Both the position numbers and the translations under genes were made by a program. A DNA stretch of 64,000 bases from Bordetella parapertussis. GTDB taxonomy: Bacteria > Pseudomonadota > Gammaproteobacteria > Burkholderiales > Burkholderiaceae_B. The stretch lies in NCBI GenBank assembly GCA_945895265.1, contig CAMDEF010000014.1:1-64000 (forward strand), in the 5' to 3' direction. Shown here one piece after another: positions 19,867 to 31,539 of the stretch (position 1 is its first letter; each line of letters starts with the position of its first letter). The notes beneath the pieces are model-generated. The model was not told the origin of the DNA and searched no databases. It saw only the letters and a program-made list of their open reading frames with translations.

Positions 19867-20763
19867 ATGGATGCCTCGCGCGAAGCCTTGCAAAACGTAC
19901 GCGACTTAATCCGCTACGGTGTCTCGCGCTTTAATCAGTCCAAGTTGTCGTTTGGCCATGGCTCAGACAACGCTTGGGATGAGGCTGTCTACTTGGTACT
20001 CAGCGCCCTGCATCTGCCGCCCGATCAGCTCGAGCCGTTTATGGACGCGCGGGTGTTACCCGAAGAGCGGCAAAAAGCATTGCAATATATCGATGCCCGT
20101 TGTGACAAACGGGTGCCGGCGCCCTACCTCACCCACGAGGCCTGGCTGCAGGGTTATGCGTTTTATGTCGATGAACGAGTGATCGTGCCACGCTCACCGA
20201 TTGCAGAATTGCTCATGACGCAACTCAGCCCTTGGGTACTTGACCCCTATGAGGTCACAAGTATCCTAGACGTGTGCACGGGTTCGGGGTGTCTGGCCAT
20301 TATTGCCGCACACCAGTTTTCAGAGGCCTTTGTTGACGCCACAGACATTTCAGCGCAAGCCCTTGAGGTTGCGCAGCGCAATGTCGCCGAGCACGGCCTC
20401 ACCGACCGCTTAACGCTGCATCACGGCAGTTTGTTTGATCCTCTGCCGGTATCCGCTCGTTATGACCTGATTATTTGTAACCCCCCGTACGTCAATAGCC
20501 AATCCATGCGTGCTCTACCCCCCGAGTATCAGCACGAACCCTCACTGGCCTTAGCTGGCGGCGAAGACGGCATGGATTTAGTGCGCACCATTCTCGAGCA
20601 AGCGCCCGCTCATTTAAACGACCAAGGTATTCTTGTGCTTGAAATTGGCCACGAACGCGCGCATTTTGAAGCCGCATTTCCTGAATTTGAGCCTGTGTGG
20701 CTCGACACGGCGCAAGCCTCAGGCCAGATCTTACTACTGACACGCGAGCAATTTTCGTCGTGA
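19867..20763 (+). CDS. prmB: PrmB, ribosomal protein L3 glutamine methyltransferase
   Basis: SAM-dependent enzyme that methylates a Gln of ribosomal protein L3. The SAM site appears as ILDVCTGSGCLAI (near 134) and the catalytic NPPY as IICNPPYVN (near 202). An N-terminal helical domain (1-90) of the PrmB/PrmC type precedes it. I chose the ATG at 19867 (MDASREALQNVRDLI), 298 residues, because the longer frame overlaps dapD with unrelated sequence. PrmC is the close alternative; the long N-terminal domain and the SFGHGSDNAWDEA stretch favour PrmB. Confidence 0.9.
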   Translation: MDASREALQNVRDLIRYGVSRFNQSKLSFGHGSDNAWDEAVYLVLSALHLPPDQLEPFMDARVLPEERQKALQYIDARCDKRVPAPYLTHEAWLQGYAFYVDERVIVPRSPIAELLMTQLSPWVLDPYEVTSILDVCTGSGCLAIIAAHQFSEAFVDATDISAQALEVAQRNVAEHGLTDRLTLHHGSLFDPLPVSARYDLIICNPPYVNSQSMRALPPEYQHEPSLALAGGEDGMDLVRTILEQAPAHLNDQGILVLEIGHERAHFEAAFPEFEPVWLDTAQASGQILLLTREQFSS

Positions 20764-22796
20764 TTCGTGCAACTGGCTTGACCGTTCGACGCGGCGCAAA
20801 AGTACTGGTAGATCAAACTGATTTTGTTGTTCACCCAGGTGAGCGTGTTGGCTTTGTCGGTAAAAACGGGGCGGGTAAATCGACCTTATTTGCCTTAATC
20901 CAACACGAAATCGACGCCGATGCAGGTCGGCTTGATTTTCCGACGGGCTGGCGCATTGCCAGCGTCAGGCAAGAGATCGCCGATAGCGCTGACGCCGCGC
21001 GCGAGTTCGTGATTGACGGCGATGTGCACCTACGCCAACTACAAGCCCAACGCGCGCTGATTGACGACACCGCACACACCAGCGACGCGCATGCCCAAGA
21101 ACAAGGTTCTCGCATCGCAGAACTCGAAGCCGAATTGATCGAGGCAGATGCCTGGACCGCGGTTTCGCGCGCCGAGCAACTCTTGGCGGGCCTAGGCTTT
21201 ACACCAGAGCAGTGGTCTGAGCCCGTCGATAGCTTTTCAGGCGGCTGGCGCATGCGCCTGGCCCTGGCGCGCGCGCTGATGGCACCCTCAGATCTGTTGT
21301 TACTTGACGAACCCACCAACCACCTTGACCTTGACGCCATGCTTTGGCTCGAGAAGTGGCTAAGTGCCTATCAAGGCACCGTGCTGCTGATCTCGCACGA
21401 CACTGAATTTTTAGATGCCGTCGCGCAAACAATTTTGCACTTTGATCAAGGCAAGCTAATTCGCTATAAAGGTGGCTACGAAGATTTTGTCACGCAGCGG
21501 GCAGAACGTCTGCGGCAAACCAAAATCGCCTTTGATAAACAAACCCGTGAGTCGGCTCGCCTGCAAGGCTTTATTGATCGTTTCAAAGCGAAAGCCTCAA
21601 AAGCCAAACAGGCACAAAGTCGCGTCAAGGCTTTGGCGCGCATGGATTTAATGGCACCAATCCGCGCCGAATCTGGCATTGAAATTCGCATCCCTACACC
21701 GAAAAGCATGCCCGACCCGTTGTTGGTGCTTGATGATATGCATGCGGGTTACACCACCGATAACGGCAAACAAGTCGCCATCTTGCGCAACGTTAAGCTG
21801 ATGGTGCGCGGCGGCGATCGCATCGGTATTTTAGGCGTCAATGGCGCGGGCAAAAGCACCCTAGTCAAAACACTGGCCGGCGAACTTGAGGTGCAAGGCG
21901 GCACGCGTTTAGCGTCGCGTGGGCTTGAAGTCGGCTATTTTGCGCAACACCAGCTTGATATGCTGGATTTAGCTAGCAGCCCTTTGCAACACCTGATGCG
22001 TGTTGCGCCCGGTACACGCGAACAAGAACTACGCAATTATCTTGGCGGCTTTGGCTTCGGTGGCGATCGCGTCACCGACACAGTCGAGCCCATGTCGGGT
22101 GGCGAAAAAGCACGCTTAGCCCTGTCGCTAATCGTCTGGCAAAAGCCAAACCTGCTGCTGCTCGATGAGCCCAGCAACCACTTAGATGTTGAAACCCGCG
22201 AAGCTCTCACGACTGCCCTAGCCGAGTTCGGCGGCAGCATGCTCTTGGTGTCACATGACAGGCATCTGTTGCGCACGACTGTAGATAGCTTTTGGATTGT
22301 GGCAGATGGCGGCGTGCAAGAGTTTGATGGCGACCTTGAAGATTATCGCGACTGGCTTGCGCAGCACCAAGCGCGCGCTCGAAAGCAAGAGGCTGCAGCA
22401 CGCACGGCGGGTCGTGCCGCTGACAAAATGACAGCCGCAGAGCAAGCCGCTTTAGCCGCGCAGGTTGCGGCACAGGTAGCCGCAGCGACGAAGGCAGCGC
22501 CCTCAACACAAGAGCGAAAGCTCAACAAACGCGAAAGTGCCGAACAACGGCAGCAAGCAGCACAACTGCGTAAACCACTCGAGCAGCAAATCAACAAACT
22601 TGAGAAAGAACTTGATCAGGTGCAGACCAAACTGAAAAGTCTTGACACCTTGATTGCTGACTCGGATTTATACAGCGAGGCCCGTAAAGAAGAATGCGTG
22701 CGAGTATTGGCCGAACACGGTGAACTCACTAAGCGCGCGGTGAGCCTTGAAACCGCTTGGCTTGAACTACAAACGCAGCTCGAAGCTTTCGCATGA
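20760..22796 (+). CDS. yheS: ABC-F ATPase, YheS type
   Basis: ABC-F proteins act on the ribosome rather than in a membrane; this one has no membrane segments. Two ATPase domains carry Walker A GKNGAGKSTLF (near 36) and GVNGAGKSTLVKT (near 360), signatures SGGWRMRLALARAL and SGGEKARLALSLIVW, and LLLDEPTNHLDLDA. The linker is rich in Lys and Arg (FIDRFKAKASKAKQAQSRVKA). After about residue 555 an Ala-rich segment leads to a coiled coil. Start GTG 20760 overlaps the prmB stop (GTGA), giving MIRATGLTVRRGAKVLVDQ, as in YheS. 678 residues. Confidence 0.93.
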   Translation: MIRATGLTVRRGAKVLVDQTDFVVHPGERVGFVGKNGAGKSTLFALIQHEIDADAGRLDFPTGWRIASVRQEIADSADAAREFVIDGDVHLRQLQAQRALIDDTAHTSDAHAQEQGSRIAELEAELIEADAWTAVSRAEQLLAGLGFTPEQWSEPVDSFSGGWRMRLALARALMAPSDLLLLDEPTNHLDLDAMLWLEKWLSAYQGTVLLISHDTEFLDAVAQTILHFDQGKLIRYKGGYEDFVTQRAERLRQTKIAFDKQTRESARLQGFIDRFKAKASKAKQAQSRVKALARMDLMAPIRAESGIEIRIPTPKSMPDPLLVLDDMHAGYTTDNGKQVAILRNVKLMVRGGDRIGILGVNGAGKSTLVKTLAGELEVQGGTRLASRGLEVGYFAQHQLDMLDLASSPLQHLMRVAPGTREQELRNYLGGFGFGGDRVTDTVEPMSGGEKARLALSLIVWQKPNLLLLDEPSNHLDVETREALTTALAEFGGSMLLVSHDRHLLRTTVDSFWIVADGGVQEFDGDLEDYRDWLAQHQARARKQEAAARTAGRAADKMTAAEQAALAAQVAAQVAAATKAAPSTQERKLNKRESAEQRQQAAQLRKPLEQQINKLEKELDQVQTKLKSLDTLIADSDLYSEARKEECVRVLAEHGELTKRAVSLETAWLELQTQLEAFA

Positions 22797-22981
22797 ACGG
22801 GTCAGGCGAAAGGTGACGAGGCAGTCGGCAATAAATCAATGTTAACAATGTTATAAACGGGTAACTTTGCATTAGTCACGCGAAACACATTTGCTTTAGC
22901 AGCGCAGTCACTAACTTAGTCGCGTCTTTACCTCACCGACAGGCGTGGCGAAGCCCAATCCCCAACGTCGCTGAGAAATCA

Positions 22982-23880
22982 ATGTTAAACAAACTCGGTC
23001 CGATATTCGCAACGGCCATATTCAGGTGTTTTGCCTACCTACCTTTGACTTTGCTTCAAGTCCTAGGCTGGGGAGCAGGTTGGTTAGTCTGGGTATTACC
23101 AAGCCGTTACAAGCGGCGTTCAGCTGAAAACTTAGCAATCGCAATGCCCGAGGCCTCAACGAAAGTATTGCGCGCGTCCCTCATTAGCGCTGGGCAAGTT
23201 TTCCTAGAAATGCCTTATTGGCATATGCGTCGGGATGAGGCTAAATTAGCTAAACATGTGCAATGCGATGGCTGGGATGAGTTTCAAGCCGCGCTTGCGC
23301 GAGGCAAGGGCCTAATACTGCTAGGCCCTCACTCAGGAAGCTTCGAACTACTCGGGGCCATCTACACCAGCAGATTTCCAGCGACTGTGCTGACCCGTCT
23401 GCCGAAACAACCATGGTTGCATGACTGGATTATCAAAACCAGAACCAGAAAAAACCTCACCATGGCGCCGTCTAATCAATCAGGTCTGAGAACCTTGCTG
23501 AAAGCGCTGAAACGAGGCGAGACGGTCGGCATCCTGCCGGATCAGGTGCCGTTGATGGGTGAAGGCGTTTGGGCTCCCTTATTTGGCAAGCCAGCGTACA
23601 CCACCAAACTTGTGCAAAGATTGCAAAGCACCACGGGCGCGCCGATCTTTGTCGTAGCAGCGCAACGCAATGGCATCGGCAAGGGTTTTACAATCAGATA
23701 CAAAGAAATCAAAGAACCCTTATCAGACGACATTGACCTGGCGGCCGCACAAATGAATCGGGCACTAGAAGACATGATCGTTTTGATGCCAGAGCAGTAC
23801 CTATGGGGCTATAACCGCTACCGTATCCCTCGGGGTAAGCCCAGCACAAAAGAGAGTACGTCGACAGGCAACAGGCCAGA

Positions 23881-23884
<4 letters not shown>
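22982..23884 (+). CDS. LpxL/HtrB-type lipid A acyltransferase
   Basis: Adds a secondary acyl chain to lipid A precursors at the inner membrane. One N-terminal membrane segment (about 15-40) precedes the acyltransferase domain. The catalytic H-x4-E motif is GPHSGSFELLGA (near 117); GILPDQVPLMGEGVWAPLFGKPA (near 184) and the C-terminal PEQYLWGYNRYR are typical of the family. Which acyl position is modified cannot be read from the sequence. It converges on uvrD and the two stop codons share CTAG. Confidence 0.9.
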
Positions 23885-26201
<2,317 letters not shown>

Positions 26202-26205
<4 letters not shown>

Positions 26206-27413
26206 GCCGCATAGCGGCGTAGGCGTAAGGCAAACTCTTCAAGGCTAGCGATACCACTTTGCTGAGCGCGCTGGCACCAGTTTTGCAAGTCGTGCAACAG
26301 TTGCTCGCTTGAGGCCGTCGAACTATCCCAGAGCTTGGCCAGCTCGTGACGCATCTGCACCAGTGTTGCCAGCGAAGCAGTCTGTGACAGGGCCTGATCA
26401 ATGCGCGCACGCTCGACTGCAGGCAAGGTCTCGTCGCCGCGTCCAAGCCAATGTGTGGCCGCCGCAAGTGCCTCAGTGCGACTGGTGTCGTGATTGCTCG
26501 CCGTTGAAGTTTTCAAGCGCGTAAGCTCTGCACGACAAGCGGTCTTCATGATGCTTGTGTAGCGCTCAAGAATCTCAAACCGATGGGCAATCACGCCCTG
26601 CAACGTGCGTGCATCTACCCCGGTTTTGCCCGTCGCTTCAAGCTTCAAACGAGGTGCGACTTTTTTGACCTTGGCCAGGCCGACAGCTTGTAAGCCCAAG
26701 ATATATAACCAACCGATATCGAGTTCGTACCACTTGCTTGAGAACTTAGCTGACGTACCAAAGGCGTGGTGATTATTATGAAGCTCTTCGCCGCCAATCA
26801 AAATACCGATCGGAAACACGTTGGTGCTAGTATCTGGCGAAGCAAAATTACGATAGCCGAAGTAATGACCTACACCATTGACCACGCCAGCGGCCCAAAA
26901 CGGGATCCACGCCATTTGGATGGCCCATACGGTCAGCCCAAGCGCGCCAAAGAGGGCCACATCAATGACCAGCATGATCAAAATGCCGCGGGCACTGTAA
27001 CGTGTGTAAATGTGTTTTTCAACCCAATCATCGGGTGTGCCGTGACCAAACTTAGACAGGGTCTCTGCATTTTTTGATTCGTGCCGATAAAGCTCTGCAC
27101 CGCTAAATAAAACCTTATTAATGCCGTACATCATGGGTGAGTGGGGGTCACCTTCTCGTTCGCAGCGCGCGTGGTGTTTACGGTGAATCGACACCCATTC
27201 TTTTGTCACCATGCCAGTGGTCAGCCACAACCAGAAGCGGAAAAAGTGCATCACAATCGGATGCAGATCAAGGCCACGGTGAGCCTGGCTACGATGTAAA
27301 AAGATCGTAACGGCCGCGATCGTGACGTGGGTCAGGCCCAAAGTGATCAGCGCAACCTGCCACCACGACGCCTGCAACAAACCGCCCGCGGCAAAAGAAA
27401 TAATTTCGTTCAT
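26202..27413 (-). CDS. membrane fatty acid (acyl-CoA) desaturase
   Basis: Di-iron membrane desaturase that puts a double bond into acyl chains. The three His boxes are intact: HRSQAHRG (near 40), HRKHHARCEREGD (near 78) and HNNHHAFG (near 214). Hydrophobic segments lie near 15-35, 55-70, 150-170 and 180-195. The C-terminal 110 residues after about 290 form a charged helical extension beyond the membrane domain. Residues 1-20 are a hydrophobic start. Translational coupling to uvrD by ATGA is odd functionally and probably reflects compaction. Membrane fluidity adjustment is a likely role by inference. Confidence 0.9.
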
Positions 27414-27515
27414 AAATATATTGACCGCCTAAGACAAAATAATCAGGCGTATTTTAGCCTAACCCACCTATTTGATACGAGCCTTACCGCAAGGTTTTTG
27501 CGTCAAATCAAGCCA

Positions 27516-29867
27516 CTAAGCCTTTTTGACCCGTCCTGCCGCCTGACTGGCACGTGGTTTTTTAACCGGCTCGTCGGTCTTAGAATCTTCAACCTCTGCC
27601 TCATCCCGATGTGCGGGGTTTAAAGCGTCTTTGGCAAGAAACGCAGCAAACGCGTCAATTGCCGATTCCGGTGCTGGTGCAGTGGTCGAAGCCGCAGTCG
27701 AAGATTCAGGTGCGATGGCAGCCTCAGGCGCGACGGCCGCCTCAGGTGCAACGGCAGCCGCAGTCGCGACTGTAGTTGGCAACGCTGCCAAGCCTTTGCC
27801 GTCACCCCTCTTAGCCCTGACAGCCTTCACTTTTGTCTCGCTCGGCTTCACTGTGTCCGATGAGTCCGGTGATTCGACTAATTTCGCCGATTCGACTGAT
27901 TCGACTGATTTCAGTGATTTGACTGCTTTCACAGATTTGACTGACTTAATTGAATCTACTGCATCTGCTGAAGCCACTTTGTCTGCTGGCTCGCCTGGAT
28001 CAGCCTGTTTGCGCGGCTTGGCCTTGACTACCTTTTTGGGCGACTGAGCGATCTCAGAACCCTCTGCAGTCTCGGTCGAGTCTGCTTCCAATGCCACTTG
28101 AGCCTCAGTCGCTCCCTTCGCCTTAGTCGCTCGCTTAGCCTTGGTCGCTCCCTTAGCCTCAGTCGCTACCTTGCCCTCGGCTGCTACCTGGCCCGTGGTG
28201 GCGACTTTCACCTCAATCGCGGCGACGTCGACCTCGGGTGATACCGCGCCACCAGCTTTGCGGCGCTCAAACACGGCAGCAAAAAAACCGTCGGTGCCAT
28301 GCACATCCGGCCTGAGATTTAAATAAGGCCCTTCAAGTTGCAACGACGTGCGTGCCGCTAGCAGCTGCGACGCGTCGATGAGTTCAAAATCTGGGTGTTC
28401 TGCCAAAAACCGCTCTGCTTGAGCCTGATTTTCTTCGATCAAGACGCTGCAGGTGGCATAGACCAAGCGCCCGCCCGGGGCCACACAACGCGAAGCACTG
28501 GCCAAAATACGGGCCTGTAAAGCCGTCAGTTCTTGCAAGCTTTGCACCGACTGGCGCCACTTTAGATCAGGATTACGTCGCAGAGTGCCCACACCACTGC
28601 ACGGCGCATCAACCAAAACCCGCTGCGCCTTACCCGCCAAGCGTCGCACCCGCGTATCGTTTTCGTGCTCTAGCACCACCGGCACAATATTTGATAAGCC
28701 ACTACGGGCAAACCGCGGCTTGGCCTTGGCCAACCGTGTCGCCGAAACATCTAACGCATAGAGGCGGCCGGTCGAGCGCATCAGCGCACCCAGAAGCAAA
28801 GTTTTACCCCCAGCGCCAGCGCAAAAGTCGATCACCATCTCGCCGCGCTTAGGCCCCACCAATAAGGCGAGCAACTGACTCCCTTCGTCTTGCACCTCAA
28901 TTAAGCCATGCTCGAACTGATGCCACTTGTTCATGGTGGGGCGACCCGTCAAACGAATCCCCCAGGGCGAGTAAGGCGTGGCCACAGGCGCATGTCGCAC
29001 GGCATTGCCGCGCGCCAGATCAGCCAGCATATCGTCGCGCTCAGCCTTCATGGGGTTGACTCGAATATCTAACGCAGCGGGTTGATTCAAGGCTTGCGCC
29101 AGTTGTTCAAGGTTGGGCATGTGCTGCAAACGTTCAAACAACCAATCCGGCAAACTCGTGCGCACTTCAACCGCCAGCGATTGCTCATCGATTTGGGCGA
29201 TGTGGTCTAACCAAGCAATCTCACCTGGATCAAGCACTTCGCGTACGCGGCCATTGTCAATCATGACAATCGCGCCTTGAATCGCTAAACGTCTAACCGC
29301 ATTGCCTACCCCACTTTCAGCCAGTTGCCGATAGCGTCGCAAATTGCGCAGCACGTCATAAACCACCTCGGCCACTTCGGCGCGGTCACGTACCCCTAGC
29401 TTCGGGTGCGCCCGGAACCAGTGCGACACCACAGAATCGGCCGCAAAGCGCCAGGTTAAGACCTCATCAAGCACTTGCCGAATCTGATCTAACCGAATCG
29501 TCATCGGTGGTAAACGGGGCTTGACCCGACCGGTGTAGGTTGACTGCTGCGGTTCACCACGTGCACCTGCAGGCCGTTCACTCGCATAGCTGCCGCCTGG
29601 GCGCGGTGCACCTGAGCGCGACGCAAAGGGTGTGGCGTTCATTAACCGTTCGGTTGCCGACCCTTTGCGCGGAAGAGCCGTCCCTGAAGCACGAGCCGCC
29701 TCACGAGCCGCCTCTTTTGTGCCTACACGCGAGGCACCGACAGCGCCACCGGCGTCACGTTTGCCTCGGCTGTCCTGACCTGTAGCACGAGTCTGCGCAA
29801 ACGACTGAATCGACCGTTTTGCACCACCTGCAGGGGTACGAGGGCCTGCTTTTTTAGAATCAATCAT
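27516..29867 (-). CDS. RsmB/NOP-family RNA cytosine-5 methyltransferase with repeat-rich tails
   Basis: The 783-residue protein has a catalytic core at about 120-535. SAM and catalytic motifs are visible: DFCAGAGGKTLLLGALM (near 345), VDAPCSGVGTLRRNPD with the PCSG cysteine (near 420) and YATCSVLIEEN with the nucleophile Cys (near 475). An N-terminal helical domain precedes it (RLDQIRQVLDEVLTW). The first 120 residues are basic and low-complexity. The last 245 (27516-28257) hold three kinds of short repeats rich in Lys, Ala, Glu and Val. Such tails are not part of the enzyme family. Which RNA it modifies is unknown. Its ATG overlaps the purN stop (ATGA). Confidence 0.9.
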   Translation of the reverse strand: MIDSKKAGPRTPAGGAKRSIQSFAQTRATGQDSRGKRDAGGAVGASRVGTKEAAREAARASGTALPRKGSATERLMNATPFASRSGAPRPGGSYASERPAGARGEPQQSTYTGRVKPRLPPMTIRLDQIRQVLDEVLTWRFAADSVVSHWFRAHPKLGVRDRAEVAEVVYDVLRNLRRYRQLAESGVGNAVRRLAIQGAIVMIDNGRVREVLDPGEIAWLDHIAQIDEQSLAVEVRTSLPDWLFERLQHMPNLEQLAQALNQPAALDIRVNPMKAERDDMLADLARGNAVRHAPVATPYSPWGIRLTGRPTMNKWHQFEHGLIEVQDEGSQLLALLVGPKRGEMVIDFCAGAGGKTLLLGALMRSTGRLYALDVSATRLAKAKPRFARSGLSNIVPVVLEHENDTRVRRLAGKAQRVLVDAPCSGVGTLRRNPDLKWRQSVQSLQELTALQARILASASRCVAPGGRLVYATCSVLIEENQAQAERFLAEHPDFELIDASQLLAARTSLQLEGPYLNLRPDVHGTDGFFAAVFERRKAGGAVSPEVDVAAIEVKVATTGQVAAEGKVATEAKGATKAKRATKAKGATEAQVALEADSTETAEGSEIAQSPKKVVKAKPRKQADPGEPADKVASADAVDSIKSVKSVKAVKSLKSVESVESAKLVESPDSSDTVKPSETKVKAVRAKRGDGKGLAALPTTVATAAAVAPEAAVAPEAAIAPESSTAASTTAPAPESAIDAFAAFLAKDALNPAHRDEAEVEDSKTDEPVKKPRASQAAGRVKKA
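27710..28185 (-). repeat. three in-frame repeat arrays in the methyltransferase tail
   Basis: Array 1 (about 28075-28185) encodes six-residue units such as KGATKA, KRATKA, KGATEA. Array 2 (about 27870-27960) encodes three-residue units SVK, SVK, AVK, SLK, SVE, SVE; at DNA level these are 9-mers such as GATTCGACT on the plus strand. Array 3 (about 27710-27770) encodes VAPEAA, VAPEAA, IAPESS, 18-nt units. All keep the reading frame. Repeat number is likely to vary by slippage. Confidence 0.85.
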
Positions 29868-30529
29868 TGCGCGAGCTCCGATACAAATAAGCGCTTAGGT
29901 ACACCTTCAACCTGTACGCGTTGATCAGGCATGATTTTGACAAGCGATTGCGCGAGCCAACTGGCAACTGCGGGATAGACACGATGCTCAACCGTAAGCA
30001 CCCGTGCAGCGAGCGTGTCGGGGGTGTCATTGGCCAACACTGGCACCACCCCCTGAGCAATGATTGGCCCATGATCGAGCACCGGCGTCACAAAATGCAC
30101 CGTGCAACCATGGCTTTGCACCCCCATCGCCAAGGCCTGCTCGTGCGTATGCAAACCAGGAAACGCGGGTAACAAAGAGGGATGAATATTGACCAAACGC
30201 GACGCATAATGCTCGACAAAGGCTGGGGTCAAGATCCGCATAAACCCAGCCAACAAGACATAATCAGGCGAATAACGATCTATGGTCGCGACCAAAGCCT
30301 GATCAAACGCCTCGCGCGACTCGAAATCGGTGTGCGCGATGACTTCAGTGGCAATGCCCTGCCCCTGCGCCCACTTCACGCCGCCGGCCTGTGCTCGGTT
30401 CGATACGACCGCGACAACCTCGCCCGAGCACGCCTTTGACTGGCAGGCCTGCACGAGCGCCTGCATGTTTGACCCCTGGCCAGAGATCAAAATAACGAAG
30501 CGGCAGCGCAGAATTTCGGGTTCAGACAT
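29864..30529 (-). CDS. purN: PurN, phosphoribosylglycinamide formyltransferase
   Basis: Transfers formyl from 10-formyl-tetrahydrofolate to GAR in purine synthesis. ISGQGSNMQALVQAC (near 14) is the phosphate-binding loop. The catalytic residues are visible as VNIHPSLLPAFPG (Asn and His near 113-115) and the Asp of TPVLDHGPIIAQ (near 151). Residues 1-8 look like a short extra leader. 221 residues. The gene is divergent from ribF with only about 40 nt between starts. Confidence 0.96.
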   Translation of the reverse strand: MSEPEILRCRFVILISGQGSNMQALVQACQSKACSGEVVAVVSNRAQAGGVKWAQGQGIATEVIAHTDFESREAFDQALVATIDRYSPDYVLLAGFMRILTPAFVEHYASRLVNIHPSLLPAFPGLHTHEQALAMGVQSHGCTVHFVTPVLDHGPIIAQGVVPVLANDTPDTLAARVLTVEHRVYPAVASWLAQSLVKIMPDQRVQVEGVPKRLFVSELAQ

Positions 30530-30573
30530 GGTTTTTCACAGACAAGGTAGCCTGAAATTGTAAACTGTTGCTC

Positions 30574-31539
30574 GTGAACACCTCTTTCAGCATTTTTCGT
30601 CAGGCCTCGGCCCCCCTCTTGCGGCGACCCACCGCGCTCTCTATCGGCAATTTTGATGGGGTGCATCTCGGGCATCTGGCCATGCTCAGCCAAGTGACTG
30701 AGGCGGCTCGCGCACGCGCGTTGGTGCCAACCGTCTTGACCTTCGCTCCGCATCCGCGTCAGTTTTTTGCCGAGAAAAATCGAAGACCTGAGCTGTCGCC
30801 GCCGCAAATCAATGGGCTGCGCGACAAACTCAGTGCGCTACGCGAGGCAAGCATCGAACAGGTGATGCTCGCACGTTTTGATCAACATTTTGCAGAAATG
30901 TCGGCACAAGACTTTATTGAAAAGCTCTTGGCCAAAGGCCTGAATGCACGCTGGCTGATCGTGGGTGAAGACTTTCGCTTTGGCCGCCAACGTTCGGGCG
31001 ATATAGCCTTACTCAAACAAATGTGCCCGCAGTACGGGCTTGAGGTTCACACGCTATCTGAGGTCAAAGATCAACAAGGCCATCGTGTTTCAAGCTCTGA
31101 GGTTCGTGCCGCACTAGCCGCAGGCGACCTGACACATGCACAAAGCCTGCTCGGGCGCCCTTACGCCATGACTGGCCATGTGGTCCATGGTAAAAAACTT
31201 GGGCGCACTCTGAGTATGCCCACCTTGAACATGCGTGTGACCCCAAGGTGTGCGGCCCGCTCAGGCATCTATGTTGTGAGGGTTCACGGGCTAGCGCCAC
31301 AGGCCTTGCCTGGGGTTGCGAGCCTGGGCGTGCGCCCAACCGTTGAAGATGATGGCCGCATCTTGCTCGAGACCCATCTTTTCGATGTCAATATTGACGC
31401 GTACGGTAAACTCATCCGCGTTGAGCTTCTCAAACATCTTCGAGACGAAGAGAAGTTTCCTGATCTCCCAACCTTGACTGCCGCCATGCATGCCGATGCA
31501 CAGCATGCGCGGGCTTATTTTGCGCCCCATGGACTATAA
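30574..31539 (+). CDS. ribF: RibF, riboflavin kinase / FAD synthetase
   Basis: Bifunctional enzyme that makes FMN and then FAD. The N-terminal adenylyltransferase domain contains [16 protein letters not shown] (near 24) and [14 protein letters not shown] (near 128). The C-terminal kinase domain holds [26 protein letters not shown] (near 190-215) and the catalytic [13 protein letters not shown] (near 270). The start is uncertain: GTG 30574 is used here, a TTG lies 6 nt upstream, and neither has a clear Shine-Dalgarno. It overlaps ileS by 11 nt. Confidence 0.93.
   Translation: MNTSFSIFRQASAPLLRRPTALSIGNFDGVHLGHLAMLSQVTEAARARALVPTVLTFAPHPRQFFAEKNRRPELSPPQINGLRDKLSALREASIEQVMLARFDQHFAEMSAQDFIEKLLAKGLNARWLIVGEDFRFGRQRSGDIALLKQMCPQYGLEVHTLSEVKDQQGHRVSSSEVRAALAAGDLTHAQSLLGRPYAMTGHVVHGKKLGRTLSMPTLNMRVTPRCAARSGIYVVRVHGLAPQALPGVASLGVRPTVEDDGRILLETHLFDVNIDAYGKLIRVELLKHLRDEEKFPDLPTLTAAMHADAQHARAYFAPHGL

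Noticed and set aside
27870..27960. Short direct repeats that might suggest a CRISPR array or minisatellite
   Set aside because: Units are 9 nt, in frame within a coding region, and have no spacers.
27631..28047. 138-codon plus-strand frame rich in Ala, Ser, Asp and Thr (STDSTDFSD-like)
   Set aside because: It is the complement of the repeat-coding methyltransferase tail; repeats are usually open in more than one frame.
30530..30573. Possible FMN riboswitch before ribF
   Set aside because: Only about 40 nt separate purN and ribF starts, far too little for the conserved RFN structure.
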